A stretch of DNA of 64,000 nt from Streptomyces sp. YIM 130001 (GTDB lineage: Bacteria > Actinomycetota > Actinomycetes > Streptomycetales > Streptomycetaceae): contig NZ_KZ984559.1 of NCBI RefSeq assembly GCF_003574445.1, forward strand, positions 188,543 to 252,542, in the 5' to 3' direction. This document shows, in pieces, positions 9,295-18,032 of the stretch (positions are counted from its first letter, which is position 1; each line of letters starts with the position of its first letter). Position numbers and translations under genes: made by a program. The notes under the pieces are model-generated. The model was not told where the DNA came from. It did no database searches and saw nothing but the letters and a program-made list of their open reading frames with translations.

Positions 9295-9921
9295 TCACGC
9301 GGCGCCGTAAGCCTCGCCGCCGAGTTCGCAGTGGGCGCTGCCGGCCGTGGCGTCGGCCAGCCAGCGCCGGAAGTCGTCCACGTCGGCGTCCGGCAGGGCG
9401 ACCTCGAGGGTGACGGCCTCTCCGTAGCGCACGTCGCGCACCGTGCGTCCGGTGGAGCGCAGGTCGTTCTCGAGCTTTCCCGCGCGCTGGTGGTCGACGG
9501 TGACGGTGGCGAGCCGGAACCGTCGCCTGGTGATCGTGCCCAGTGCGTCGAGCGCCTCGCCGACCGCTCCCCCGTACGCCCTGATCAGTCCGCCCGCGCC
9601 GAGCTTGACCCCGCCGAAGTAGCGGGTGACGACGGCGACGGTGTAGCGCATGTCGCGGCGGAGCAGCATCTGGAGCATGGGGACACCCGCGGTGCCGCCG
9701 GGCTCGCCGTCGTCGCTCGCCTTCTGTACGGAGGCGTCGGTGCCGATGACGTAGGCCCAGCAATTGTGGTTGGCACCGGGGTGCTGCTTGCGGATCTCGG
9801 CGACGAAGGCCTGGGCCTCGGACTCGGTGGCGGCGGGGGCGAGCGCGCAGAGAAAGCGCGAGCGGTTGACCTCGGTCTCGTGCACGCCCTCGTGAGGCAC
9901 GGTGCGGTACGCGTCCTGCAT
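9295..9921 (-). CDS. IMPACT/YigZ family protein
   Basis: A 208-residue UPF0029/IMPACT-family protein (YigZ-like). Diagnostic motifs are the N-terminal RSRFLCAL, then DDGEPGGTAGVPMLQ and RYFGGVKLGAGGLIRAYGGA in the first 130 residues. A ferredoxin-like C-terminal domain (EVALPDADVDDFRRW) follows. The family is linked to translation control in eukaryotes; its bacterial role is not established. The start is the ATG at 9921. It is a single-gene unit, convergent with the transporter operon. Confidence 0.88.
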   Translation of the reverse strand: MQDAYRTVPHEGVHETEVNRSRFLCALAPAATESEAQAFVAEIRKQHPGANHNCWAYVIGTDASVQKASDDGEPGGTAGVPMLQMLLRRDMRYTVAVVTRYFGGVKLGAGGLIRAYGGAVGEALDALGTITRRRFRLATVTVDHQRAGKLENDLRSTGRTVRDVRYGEAVTLEVALPDADVDDFRRWLADATAGSAHCELGGEAYGAA

Positions 9922-10082
9922 CCGCCCAGGGTATGTGCACGGTGCGCGGTGCCGGCCGGGCGGGCGGGCCGGTGGGGAATCCGCCGTCGGGGGTCGGCGT
10001 TGTCGGGGACAGTGAGTGCGACAGGCGTACCCACACGAGGCCGGCTGCCCCTGCCGCCGGCCCGCGGCGCAGGAGGCTGGAC

Positions 10083-10490
10083 GTGTACGGCGACCCCGCA
10101 ACCATCGGCAGGATCCTCGACGAGCTGGGTGACACCTGGGCGGTGGTCGGCCTCTCCGCGAACCAGGAGCGCGCGGCGTACGGCGTGGCCCAGGTGCTGC
10201 AGCGCTACGGCAAGCGGATCGTGCCGGTGCATCCGAAGGCGGAGACGGTGCACGGGGAGCAGGGGTACGCCTCGCTCGAGGAGATTCCCTTCCCCGTCGA
10301 TGTGGTCGACGTCTTCGTCAACAGTGAGCTGGCCGGTCCGGTCGCGGACCAGGCGGCGGCCGTGGGCGCGAAGGCGGTGTGGTTCCAGCTCGGTGTCGTG
10401 GACGAGGACGCGTACGCGCGGACCCGCGAGGCGGGCCTCGAGATGGTGATGGACCGCTGCCCGGCGATCGAGATCAACGCACGGCGGTAG
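10083..10490 (+). CDS. CoA-binding protein (YccU-like)
   Basis: A 135-residue CoA_binding_2 protein with a Rossmann-like fold. VVGLSANQERAAYGVAQVL, the segment ending in VPVHPKAE, and the C-terminal WFQLGV match the family. Members bind CoA in vitro but have no firm physiological role. The start is a GTG at 10083, selected by an excellent AGGAGG 6 nt upstream. A strong intrinsic terminator follows, so this is a single-gene transcript. Confidence 0.88.
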   Translation: MYGDPATIGRILDELGDTWAVVGLSANQERAAYGVAQVLQRYGKRIVPVHPKAETVHGEQGYASLEEIPFPVDVVDVFVNSELAGPVADQAAAVGAKAVWFQLGVVDEDAYARTREAGLEMVMDRCPAIEINARR

Positions 10491-10527
10491 ACACCTGCCG
10501 CGCGGCACAACTCTGTTGGTGCGCGAT

Positions 10528-10558
10528 GGTCTCCCGGCGGTTCTCCGGGAGGCCTTTT
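10528..10558 (+). terminator. Intrinsic terminator of the CoA-binding gene
   Basis: GGTCTCCCGG (10528-10537) and CCGGGAGGCC (10545-10554) form a 10-bp stem with one G-U pair and a 7-nt loop, followed by TTTT. U-runs are uncommon in this GC-rich genome, which adds weight. Confidence 0.8.
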
Positions 10559-10601
10559 CGCCCGGCTCCGTTGCGGCAACGCCGCTTTCCTGCGCACAGC
10601 A

Positions 10602-10630
10602 TTGACGGGTCCCTGAGCCTCCCTTAGCTT
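10602..10630 (+). promoter_or_regulatory. Putative promoter of the GntR sugar-acid operon
   Basis: TTGACG (10602-10607) and TAGCTT (10625-10630) are separated by 17 bp, a good match to a housekeeping-sigma promoter. Initiation would fall near 10637, just before the palindrome at 10650. Confidence 0.55.
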
Positions 10631-10649
10631 CTGCGTCGTACCTCGTACG

Positions 10650-10659
10650 TCATATATGA
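10650..10659. promoter_or_regulatory. Putative GntR operator
   Basis: TCATATATGA is a perfect 10-bp palindrome in otherwise GC-rich sequence, and TATATGAG recurs at 10667-10674. It lies just downstream of the predicted start site and 41 bp before the GntR ATG, which suggests autorepression. Confidence 0.5.
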
Positions 10660-10699
10660 GACGCGGTATATGAGGGCAGGACGACGACAGAGGGTCCCG

Positions 10700-11344
10700 A
10701 TGAACCTTGCGCCCCACCCCATCCCCTCCCGCACGCAGTACGTGCTCGAGGCCGTCAAGCACCGCATCCTGACCGGTCGACTGGCGCCGGGCCAGGCGCT
10801 GGTGGAGACAGAACTCGCTGCGCACTTCGGGGTCTCCAAGACACCGGTGCGCGAGGCGCTGAAGACCCTGGCCGGCACCGGACTCGTGGTGATGAGCCAG
10901 TACAAGGGCGCGACCGTCCGCACCGTCGACCGGGCCATGGCCCACGAGGTGTACGACGTACGGCTGTTGCTCGAACCGGAGGCACTGCGGCGCACCGTCC
11001 GGCACAGCGCCCGCCTCGACGCGGCGAGCGAGGCACTCGACCGTGCGGAGCGGGCGGTCGATGCGGCCGAACGATCCCTGGCCAACCGGGAGTTCCACCG
11101 CGCCCTGTATCTGCCGTGCGGCAATCCACTGCTCACCCGGATGCTCGACGACGTCCGCGACCAGGCCGCGCTGGTGTCGACCGCCGCCTGGTCCGTACTG
11201 CCGTCCTGGGACCGGGAGGCGGCCGAGCACCGGGAGGTCCTGCGGCTGGCACTCGACGGCGACGCCGAGGCCGCCGGCCGCCAACTGCACCAGCACATCG
11301 CCTCGTTCGTCCTGCGCGCCTTTCCCGAGGAGGATCCGGTATGA
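10700..11344 (+). CDS. GntR-family regulator (FadR/FCD type) of a sugar-acid operon
   Basis: A regulator of about 214 residues. The N-terminal winged helix includes VLEAVKHRILTGRLAPGQAL and FGVSKTPVREALKTL. The all-helical FCD ligand domain follows, with DVRLLLEPEALR and the metal-site style histidines REFHRALY and EHREVL. FCD regulators commonly sense sugar acids or other carboxylates. I chose the ATG at 10700; an in-frame start at 10670 would begin inside the promoter/operator region. The stop overlaps the next ATG (ATGA). It is the first gene of a three-gene operon and probably represses it. Confidence 0.9.
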   Translation: MNLAPHPIPSRTQYVLEAVKHRILTGRLAPGQALVETELAAHFGVSKTPVREALKTLAGTGLVVMSQYKGATVRTVDRAMAHEVYDVRLLLEPEALRRTVRHSARLDAASEALDRAERAVDAAERSLANREFHRALYLPCGNPLLTRMLDDVRDQAALVSTAAWSVLPSWDREAAEHREVLRLALDGDAEAAGRQLHQHIASFVLRAFPEEDPV

Positions 11345-12264
11345 CCGGACGCACCGAACCCCGCGACTTCACCGCGCTGCGCACCGCACTCGCCGATGTG
11401 GTGGCCATCCCGGTCACGCCCTTCGCCGCCGACGGTTCGGTGGCGCGCGAGGAGTACCGGGCGCTGCTGCACCGCCTGCTCGACGGCGGTGTCCGCACCC
11501 TGACACCGAACGGCAACACCGGGGAGTTCTACGCCCTCGCCCCCGAAGAGCGGCGCCTGACCGTCGAGTTGACCCTGCGCGAGGCGGGCGACGGCAGCAC
11601 GGTCCTGGCCGGTGTCGGGCACGACCTGCCGACCGCGATCGACGCCGCGCGGCACGCGCGCGACACCGGGGCCCGCATGGTGATGGTGCATCAGCCGGTG
11701 CATCCGTATGTGTCGGCGGAGGGCTGGGTGGACTACCACCGCGCCGTCGCGGACGCCGTGCCGGAGCTCGGCGTCGTGCCGTACATCCGCAATCCGCGCC
11801 TGCCGGGCGGTCGGCTCGCCGAGCTGGGTGAGCTGTGCCCCAATGTGCTGGGCGCCAAGTACGCGGTGCCGGACCCGGCGGTGTTCGCGGCGTTCGCCCG
11901 GGACGCGGGCCTGGAACGGTTCGTGTGGGTGGCCGGGCTGGCCGAGCTCTACGCCCCCGCGTACTGGCCCATGGGCGCCACCGGCTTCACGTCGGGCCTG
12001 GTCAACGTGGCACCGGCGCTGTCGCTTCGGATGCTGCGAGCGCTCCGCGACGGCGACCACCCGGCGGCCGTGCGGGTGTGGGAGCAGATCCGGCCGTTCG
12101 AGGAACTGCGCGCCGCCGACCAGTCCGCCGACAACGTCTCGGTCGTCAAGGAAGCCCTCTGTGCACTCGGCCTGTGCCGCCGCGAGGTGCGTCCACCGAG
12201 TCGCGTTCTGCCCGCCGAACTGCAGGCCCGCGTAGCCGAGTTGGTGAAGGGGTGGGACCTTTGA
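11341..12264 (+). CDS. DapA-family dehydratase/aldolase (keto-deoxy sugar acid)
   Basis: A 307-residue class I aldolase-fold enzyme of the DHDPS/NAL family. It has the GxTGE motif (GNTGE, residues 58-62), the catalytic tyrosine Tyr148 in PYIRNPR and the Schiff-base Lys173 in GAKYAV. The family includes 2-keto-3-deoxy-L-arabinonate dehydratase, 5-dehydro-4-deoxyglucarate dehydratase and KDG aldolase. Next to an IlvD-type sugar-acid dehydratase, a role on the 2-keto-3-deoxy acid product is the best reading; dehydratase versus aldolase activity is not settled. It overlaps its neighbours at both ends (ATGA and TTGA). Confidence 0.85.
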   Translation: MTGRTEPRDFTALRTALADVVAIPVTPFAADGSVAREEYRALLHRLLDGGVRTLTPNGNTGEFYALAPEERRLTVELTLREAGDGSTVLAGVGHDLPTAIDAARHARDTGARMVMVHQPVHPYVSAEGWVDYHRAVADAVPELGVVPYIRNPRLPGGRLAELGELCPNVLGAKYAVPDPAVFAAFARDAGLERFVWVAGLAELYAPAYWPMGATGFTSGLVNVAPALSLRMLRALRDGDHPAAVRVWEQIRPFEELRAADQSADNVSVVKEALCALGLCRREVRPPSRVLPAELQARVAELVKGWDL

Positions 12265-13976
12265 GGCCCGAGGAGCTGCGCAGTCACGCCTGGTACGGGA
12301 CGGACGGGCTGCGGTCGTTCAGCCACCGGGCCAGGACCCGCCAGCTCGGTTACCTGCCCGAGGAGCATCTGGGCAAGCCGGTCATCGCGATCCTCAACAC
12401 CTGGTCCGACATCAACCCGTGCCATCAGCATCTGCGGGACCGGGCACAGGCGGTGAAGCGCGGCGTGTGGCAGGCGGGCGGATTCCCGTTGGAGTTCCCG
12501 GTCTCGACCCTGTCGGAGACGTTCCAGAAGCCGACGCCGATGCTCTACCGCAACCTCCTCGCCCTGGAGACCGAGGAACTCCTGCGCTCCTATCCGGTGG
12601 ACGGCGCGGTCCTGCTCGGCGGCTGCGACAAGACGACACCCGCGCTCCTCATGGGGGCCGCCAGCGTCGACCTGCCGACGGTCTTCGTGCCGGCCGGGCC
12701 GATGCTGCCCGGACACTGGCGCGGCGAGGTGCTCGGCTCCGGCACCGACATGTGGAAGTACTGGGACGACCACCGGGCCGGATTGATCGGCGACTGTGAA
12801 CTGGGCGAGCTGGAGAGCGGCCTGGCCCGCTCCCCCGGCCACTGCATGACGATGGGCACCGCCTCCACCCTGACCGCCGCCGCCGAGACACTCGGCGTGA
12901 CGGTGCCGGGTGCCTCCGCCATCCCGGCCGTCGACTCGGGCCACGACCGCATGGCCGCCGCTTCGGGGCTGCGGATCGTCCCACTCGTCGAACAGGACCT
13001 GCGGTTGTCGCAGATCCTCACGAGGGAGGCGTACGAGGACGCGGTGGCCGCGGTGCTCGCCCTCGGCGGCTCCACCAACGCGGTGATCCACCTGACCGCG
13101 ATGGCGGGTCGCAGCGGAGTACGGCTCGCGCTGGACGACTTCGACCGCATCGCACGGACCGTGCCCGTGCTGGCGAATGTCCGCCCGGGCGGCCGGTACC
13201 TCATGGAGGACTTCTACTTCGCGGGCGGACTGCCCGCTGTGCTGGCCGAGTTGACGGACGTACTGCACCTGGACCGGCCGACCGTCTGCCACACGAGCCT
13301 GCGCCGGCAGCTCGCCGGTGCCACGGCGCACGACCGGGAGGTGATCCGGCCGCGCGACCGGCCGCTCGCCGACGAGGGTGGGGTCGCCGTACTGCGCGGC
13401 AACCTCTGTCCGGACGGAGCCGTCATCAAGCACATCGCCGCCGAGCCCCGGCTGTTGCGCCACACCGGCCCCGCGGTGGTCTTCGACGACTACCGCACGC
13501 TCCAGCGCACCATCGACGACCCCGCACTGGGCATCACCGCCGACCATGTCCTGGTGCTGCGCGGTTCGGGCCCCAAGGGCGGCCCGGGCATGCCCGAGTA
13601 CGGCATGCTCCCGATCCCGGCCCACCTCCTGGAGCAGGGGGTGCGCGACATGGTGCGGATCTCCGACGCGCGGATGAGCGGCACCTCGTACGGGACCTGT
13701 GTGCTGCATGTCGCCCCGGAGTCGCACGTCGGCGGGCCGCTCGCGCTGGTCCGCACCGGGGACACCATCACGCTCGACGTACCGGCCCGAAGTCTTCATC
13801 TGCACGTCGAGGACGAGGAGTTGGCAGCACGCCGCGCTGCCTGGACCGCTCCGGCCGCCCGCCAGGGACGGGGATACGGAGTGCTGTACGACGAGCACGT
13901 CACCCAGGCCGACGCCGGCTGCGACTTCACCTTTCTCGCGCGCCCCGGCGAGGTTCCGGAGCCTTACGCGGGCTGA
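12261..13976 (+). CDS. IlvD/Edd-family sugar-acid dehydratase
   Basis: A 571-residue Fe-S dehydratase that removes water from an aldonic acid to give a 2-keto-3-deoxy acid. The three cluster cysteines are Cys54 (NPCHQH), Cys122 (GGCDKTTPA) and Cys195 (GHCMTMGT), and Lys124 follows in CDK. Their spacing matches pentonate dehydratases such as L-arabinonate dehydratase, which carry a [2Fe-2S] cluster (family knowledge). The start is taken as the TTG at 12261, overlapping the previous stop (TTGA) with AAGGGG about 8 nt upstream; an in-frame GTG at 12252 is the alternative. With the DapA-family enzyme it forms the core of a non-phosphorylative sugar-acid route. A dedicated sugar dehydrogenase or transporter is not in the window. 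Confidence 0.88.
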   Translation: MRPEELRSHAWYGTDGLRSFSHRARTRQLGYLPEEHLGKPVIAILNTWSDINPCHQHLRDRAQAVKRGVWQAGGFPLEFPVSTLSETFQKPTPMLYRNLLALETEELLRSYPVDGAVLLGGCDKTTPALLMGAASVDLPTVFVPAGPMLPGHWRGEVLGSGTDMWKYWDDHRAGLIGDCELGELESGLARSPGHCMTMGTASTLTAAAETLGVTVPGASAIPAVDSGHDRMAAASGLRIVPLVEQDLRLSQILTREAYEDAVAAVLALGGSTNAVIHLTAMAGRSGVRLALDDFDRIARTVPVLANVRPGGRYLMEDFYFAGGLPAVLAELTDVLHLDRPTVCHTSLRRQLAGATAHDREVIRPRDRPLADEGGVAVLRGNLCPDGAVIKHIAAEPRLLRHTGPAVVFDDYRTLQRTIDDPALGITADHVLVLRGSGPKGGPGMPEYGMLPIPAHLLEQGVRDMVRISDARMSGTSYGTCVLHVAPESHVGGPLALVRTGDTITLDVPARSLHLHVEDEELAARRAAWTAPAARQGRGYGVLYDEHVTQADAGCDFTFLARPGEVPEPYAG

Positions 13977-13981
13977 ACGCC

Positions 13982-14022
13982 GCACTTCCTCGCGGGCCCT
14001 GTACCGGCCCGCGAGGAAGTGC
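13982..14022. terminator. Perfect 17-bp bidirectional terminator
   Basis: GCACTTCCTCGCGGGCC (13982-13998) and its exact complement (14006-14022) enclose a 7-nt loop. It fills the gap between the dehydratase stop and the convergent GH92 stop. Confidence 0.85.
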
Positions 14023-14026
14023 CGGG

Positions 14027-16477
14027 TCAGCGCGGCAGGCTCTCCGGTGCCGTGGCCCACTGCTTGTTCGGCTGCGCGGCGAGCCTGAAGTCGAGCCGGC
14101 CGCCGTCGGTGACCAGCTTGCCCGCGTCCCAGGAACGGTCGCTGGAGCGGCCGTCGACCCGCACCGAGTCGATGTACGGGCGGTCGTCGCCCGCGCCCGG
14201 AGCGTTGATCACGAGGTCGCGGCCGTGACGCCGGTCCACCGTGACCTTCTCGAACGACGGCGTACCGAACAGCGTCGCCGCGCTGCCGGGCTCCTGCGGG
14301 TAGAGGCCGATCGAGGCGAAGACGTACCAGGCGGACATGGTGCCGAGGTCGTCGTTGCCGGGAAGGCCGCTCGGGCCGGTGCCGTACACCGTGTCGGCGA
14401 TCTGCCGGACGGTCTCCTGGGTCTTCCAGGGCTGACCGAGCGCGTTGTACAGCCACGGCGTGTGGATGCCGGGCTCGTTGGTCGGGTCGTAGCGCAGCGG
14501 GTCGCCGCCGGAGACCGACCAGGAGCCGTCCTCGTCGTGGAAGAAACCGTCGAGGCGGTCGGCGGCGGTGTCCCGCCCGCCCATCGCGGCAGCGAGTCCC
14601 GGCACGTCCTGCGGGACCATCCAGGTGTACGTGGAGCTGTTGCCCTGGGCGAAGCCCTGGTCGCTTGTCGGGTCGAATGGAGTGACCCAGGAGCCGTCGA
14701 GGTCCCGGGCCTGGATGTAGCCGGCGTCCTCGGTGGCCTGCGCGTTGTAGACGTTGCGCCAGTAGTCGGCGCGCTCACCGAAGCGGCGTGCGTCGGCCTT
14801 GCGCCCGAGCAGTTTCGCCCAGTGACCGAGCGCCGAGTCGGCGACCGCCGCCTCCAGGGTCTCGGCCGCTCCACCCCAGCAGTGGCAGTCGTCCTGCGCC
14901 GCATAGTGACTGCTCAAGTACTGCTCCAGATGGGGCCGTTGGCCCTCGCACTGGCCGGGGCAGCCGGCGTCCGAGAGCCCGTCGGGGTGCGGCACCGTGG
15001 CCTGCTCGGCCAGCGAGTCGAAGGCACCCTCGGCGTCGAAGTTCCGGACCCCCATGGCGTAGAAGGTGGCGAGGGTGGCGGCGGAGGGATCGCCGGTCAT
15101 CACATGGGTGGGGCCGTTGATGTGCACCCAGCGGTCCCAGACTCCGCCGTTCTGTCGGGCGAAGTTGTACAGGGACTGCGCGAAGTCGCCCGCGACGTCC
15201 GGCTTCACAAGGGCGAGGAGCTGGATCTGGGCCCGGTACTGGTCCCAGCCGGAGAAGTTCGTGTACTGGGCGCGCTGGCCCTTGGCCAGCCGGTGCGGCT
15301 TGCCGTCCATGCCCGGATAGCGGCCGTCGGTGTCGCTGACCAGGTTGGGCTGCAGGAGCGAGTGGTAGAGGGCGGTGTAGAACGCGGTGCGGCGGTCCTC
15401 GCTGCCGCCCTTGGCGGTCACGGCGCCCAGCTCGCGGTTCCAGGCGTCGTATCCCTCGGCCGCCACCTCGTCCACGCCCGCGTCGCGCGGGATCTCGGCG
15501 CGCAGATTGGCCTCGGCGCCGGCCTGGCTCACGTACGAGATACCGAGGCGCATGGAGACTGTGCGGTCGTCGGAGGTGTCGAAGCCGACGTATCCGCCGG
15601 AGCCGCGACCCCGTCGGTCGTCGCCGGTGGCGTAGCCCTCTCCCCCGGAGGCCGAGGTGGAGCCGGGTGACAGCTTGTCGTCGTGCCAGGTGCCGTGGTC
15701 GGCGAAGTCGCGGTCGAACGTCGCGCTGAAGTGCAGTTTGTAGTAGCTCTTGCGGTTGTTCTCACCGCCGTTGGCGCGCCGGCCGCAGAATGCGCCGGTC
15801 TTCACCCAGCCGGTGACCTTGCGGGCGGCGCGGTCGATCTCGATGTGTGCGTCCTCGCTGCCGTTGAGCGAGTTGGAGGTCCTGAAGAGCAGGTTGGCGG
15901 GCTTGTCGGCCGGGAACGTGAAGTCGCCGACCCCGGCGCGTTCGCTGACCGCGAGGTCGCTGGTGACGCCGGAGTCCAGGCCGAGTGTGTAACGGCCGGG
16001 CACGGCACGCTCGTTGTCGTGCGAGAAGTCGGAGGCGTACACCTCGTCCTTGGTGTCCGCGGACGGCGAGGAGTCGACCGCGCCGGCGAACGGCATGACG
16101 GGGATGTCGCCCGCGGCACCCGGGTGGCAACCCGCGCCGTTGACGTGCGTGAGGCTGAATCCGCGGGTACGGGTGGCGTCGTAGGAGTAGCCGTTGGCGG
16201 CGCCTGTGTCGGTCTGGTCGCCTTTGGTGCTGGTGGGCGACCACGACATCATGCCGTACGGCCGCACGGCGCCGGGATAGGTGTTGCCGCCGTTGGCCGA
16301 GCCGATCAACGGGTCGACAGCAGCGGCGGGTTCGGCGGCGGGACGCCCCGACGGATCCGCGGACGCGGACCCGGGCAGGCAGGTGAGCACCACCGCGAGG
16401 CCGGTGCCGACGGCGGCGGGGACGGCCAGGCGGGATCTGCGCCAGGCGCGTGGGGACAGCAACTCTTCGGACGACAC
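14027..16477 (-). CDS. Secreted GH92 alpha-mannosidase
   Basis: An 816-residue glycoside hydrolase family 92 enzyme; these are calcium-dependent exo-alpha-mannosidases acting on mannans or N-glycans. A Sec signal peptide occupies about residues 1-40: Arg-rich n-region, hydrophobic core AVPAAVGTGLAVVLTCL, cleavage near SASA. The N-terminal beta domain opens with DPLIGSANGGNTYPGAVRPYGMM. The catalytic domain carries TNFSGWDQYRAQ, NEPGIHTPWLYN and GNDDLGTMSAWYVF, hallmarks of the family. It starts with GTG at 16477, preceded by GGAGAG. A palindromic operator lies 66 bp upstream, consistent with sugar-responsive control. No carbohydrate-binding module is evident. Confidence 0.92.
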   Translation of the reverse strand: MSSEELLSPRAWRRSRLAVPAAVGTGLAVVLTCLPGSASADPSGRPAAEPAAAVDPLIGSANGGNTYPGAVRPYGMMSWSPTSTKGDQTDTGAANGYSYDATRTRGFSLTHVNGAGCHPGAAGDIPVMPFAGAVDSSPSADTKDEVYASDFSHDNERAVPGRYTLGLDSGVTSDLAVSERAGVGDFTFPADKPANLLFRTSNSLNGSEDAHIEIDRAARKVTGWVKTGAFCGRRANGGENNRKSYYKLHFSATFDRDFADHGTWHDDKLSPGSTSASGGEGYATGDDRRGRGSGGYVGFDTSDDRTVSMRLGISYVSQAGAEANLRAEIPRDAGVDEVAAEGYDAWNRELGAVTAKGGSEDRRTAFYTALYHSLLQPNLVSDTDGRYPGMDGKPHRLAKGQRAQYTNFSGWDQYRAQIQLLALVKPDVAGDFAQSLYNFARQNGGVWDRWVHINGPTHVMTGDPSAATLATFYAMGVRNFDAEGAFDSLAEQATVPHPDGLSDAGCPGQCEGQRPHLEQYLSSHYAAQDDCHCWGGAAETLEAAVADSALGHWAKLLGRKADARRFGERADYWRNVYNAQATEDAGYIQARDLDGSWVTPFDPTSDQGFAQGNSSTYTWMVPQDVPGLAAAMGGRDTAADRLDGFFHDEDGSWSVSGGDPLRYDPTNEPGIHTPWLYNALGQPWKTQETVRQIADTVYGTGPSGLPGNDDLGTMSAWYVFASIGLYPQEPGSAATLFGTPSFEKVTVDRRHGRDLVINAPGAGDDRPYIDSVRVDGRSSDRSWDAGKLVTDGGRLDFRLAAQPNKQWATAPESLPR

Positions 16478-16542
16478 GGCTCACCACTCTCCGGGAGGCA
16501 AGGAAGGCCGCTCGGGACGGACGCGCGACGGCCGGCCCACCT

Positions 16543-16556
16543 TGACATCGATGTCA
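16543..16556. promoter_or_regulatory. Putative repressor operator upstream of the GH92 gene
   Basis: TGACATCGATGTCA is a perfect 14-bp palindrome, 66 bp upstream of the GH92 start codon. Its form and position resemble LacI- or ROK-type carbohydrate repressor sites; no such regulator is encoded next to it. Confidence 0.5.
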
Positions 16557-16657
16557 GACGCGCCTCGAATCCTGCAGCACGCGGCAGCGGTGGACAAGCC
16601 CCGTTCCGTACCTTGGCGGACCGTTCTCCGTACGTTCACGGGAGTCGGACGGGGTGC

Positions 16658-17215
16658 TCAGACACGCCCGAGCCCTTCGACGACCAGCGCGCCGGGGAGT
16701 TCGGCGAAGGCCTTGCCGGGCACGATCAGCTTGCCGCGCCGGCGCCCGCTGCCGATGAGTACATGCGGCGTATCGACCACGGCGGCGTCCACCATGACCT
16801 GCCAGTCGGCGGGCAGGCCGATGGGGGTGATCCCGCCGTACTCCATGCCGGTCTCGCCGGTCGCCGTGTCCATGGGGGCGAACGAGGCCTTGCGGGCGCC
16901 GAGTTGCTTGCGCACGGCGCCGTTCACGTCGACCCGGGCAGAGGACAGTACGACACAGGCGGCCAGGGTCGACTCGCCTCCGCGCTTACCGGCCACGACC
17001 ACGCAGTTGGCCGACCGCTCCAGGAGTTCGGCCCCGTGGTGCTCGACGAAGACGGCGGTGTCGGCGATCTCCGGGTCGGTGTCCACGTAGAGGATCTGCT
17101 CGGCCGACACCGTGCCGCTCCACCGCCGTACGGCGTCGGCGACGGGTGCGGTGAGCAGGTCGAGGCAGTCCGGGGCGGGCCGGGCGTCGTCGAAGTTGCC
17201 GATGGGTGCACGCAT
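16658..17215 (-). CDS. YbaK/EbsC-type putative aminoacyl-tRNA deacylase
   Basis: A 185-residue YbaK/ProX-domain protein. Family members hydrolyse mischarged aminoacyl-tRNAs in trans. The conserved lysine is in GARKASF, and the loop TGMEYGGITPIGLP near residue 122 is diagnostic. The substrate tRNA is not predictable. It is a stand-alone gene, transcribed in the same direction as the downstream GH92 gene but separated from it by that gene's own regulatory region. Confidence 0.87.
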   Translation of the reverse strand: MRAPIGNFDDARPAPDCLDLLTAPVADAVRRWSGTVSAEQILYVDTDPEIADTAVFVEHHGAELLERSANCVVVAGKRGGESTLAACVVLSSARVDVNGAVRKQLGARKASFAPMDTATGETGMEYGGITPIGLPADWQVMVDAAVVDTPHVLIGSGRRRGKLIVPGKAFAELPGALVVEGLGRV

Positions 17216-17296
17216 GCCCGCAAGCTAACAGGGCTCCCGGCGTCCAGATGCGGGTGTCTCAGACTGCGGTCGCGACGACGAGCAAGCCCTTGCCGG

Positions 17297-17869
17297 TCAG
17301 GTCGCGGGCGGGATGGACACGGCCATCGTCAGTTCGAGCGGCTCGGGGCCCCGGTTGTGGTAGCCGTGCGGGGCGTTCGCCTCGAAGGTGACGGAGCCAC
17401 CGGCCGGCACCCGGTACTCCTCGCCGTCCACGACGAGGGACAGTTCGCCCGAGGTGACGTGGAGCAGCTCCACCGTGTCCTTGAGGTGCGCGTCGGAGTC
17501 CCGGCCCTCGCCCGGCTCGAAGCGCAGCGACCACAGCTCGAACGGTCCACGCGCCCATGCGCTCACCAGCAGCCGGGACGAACTCCCCTGCTCCGTCGAC
17601 CACATACGGACCGCCTGCTCGGCCGGGACCACCCGGACCCTGGCCTCCTCCTCGTGGTCGAGGAGCGCGGTGATGCTCACTCCGAGCGCGTCGGCGAGCT
17701 TCACCGTGGTGCCCACGCTGGGGTTGGTCCTGGCCTGTTCGATCTGGATGATCATGCCTCGGCTGACGCCCGACCGGGCGGCGAGCGCGTCCAGGGTGTA
17801 GCCGCACTCGCCGCGCCGGCGCCGGAGGTTGCGGGCGAGCGACTGCGTCAGCTGATCGAGGTCCGACAC
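17297..17869 (-). CDS. XRE-cupin transcriptional regulator
   Basis: A two-domain regulator of 190 residues. The HTH_3 domain is near residues 10-65 (TLDALAARSGVSRGMIIQIE, then TNPSVGTTVKLADALG), and a cupin_2 domain forms the C-terminus (ELLHVTSGELSLVVDGEE, NAPHGYHNRGPEP). Such XRE-cupin proteins usually repress catabolic or export genes, with the cupin sensing a small molecule. I chose the GTG at 17869 because homology begins there; an ATG at 17932 would add a basic, unconserved extension. No target gene is obvious next to it. Confidence 0.87.
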   Translation of the reverse strand: MSDLDQLTQSLARNLRRRRGECGYTLDALAARSGVSRGMIIQIEQARTNPSVGTTVKLADALGVSITALLDHEEEARVRVVPAEQAVRMWSTEQGSSSRLLVSAWARGPFELWSLRFEPGEGRDSDAHLKDTVELLHVTSGELSLVVDGEEYRVPAGGSVTFEANAPHGYHNRGPEPLELTMAVSIPPAT

Positions 17870-18032
17870 GCGTCCGTCCCGTCGTTTCCGAGTCCGTGGT
17901 CCCTGGCCCGGGGTCCGGGGCGCCGGAACCACGTGCGTACACCGTGGTTGTTCACCGCACTGTACTGCGGCGCGGCCCGCCGGACCCGTCGTTCACCCTG
18001 GTCACCGGGCGTCCCGGGGCGCGGACGCCGGA

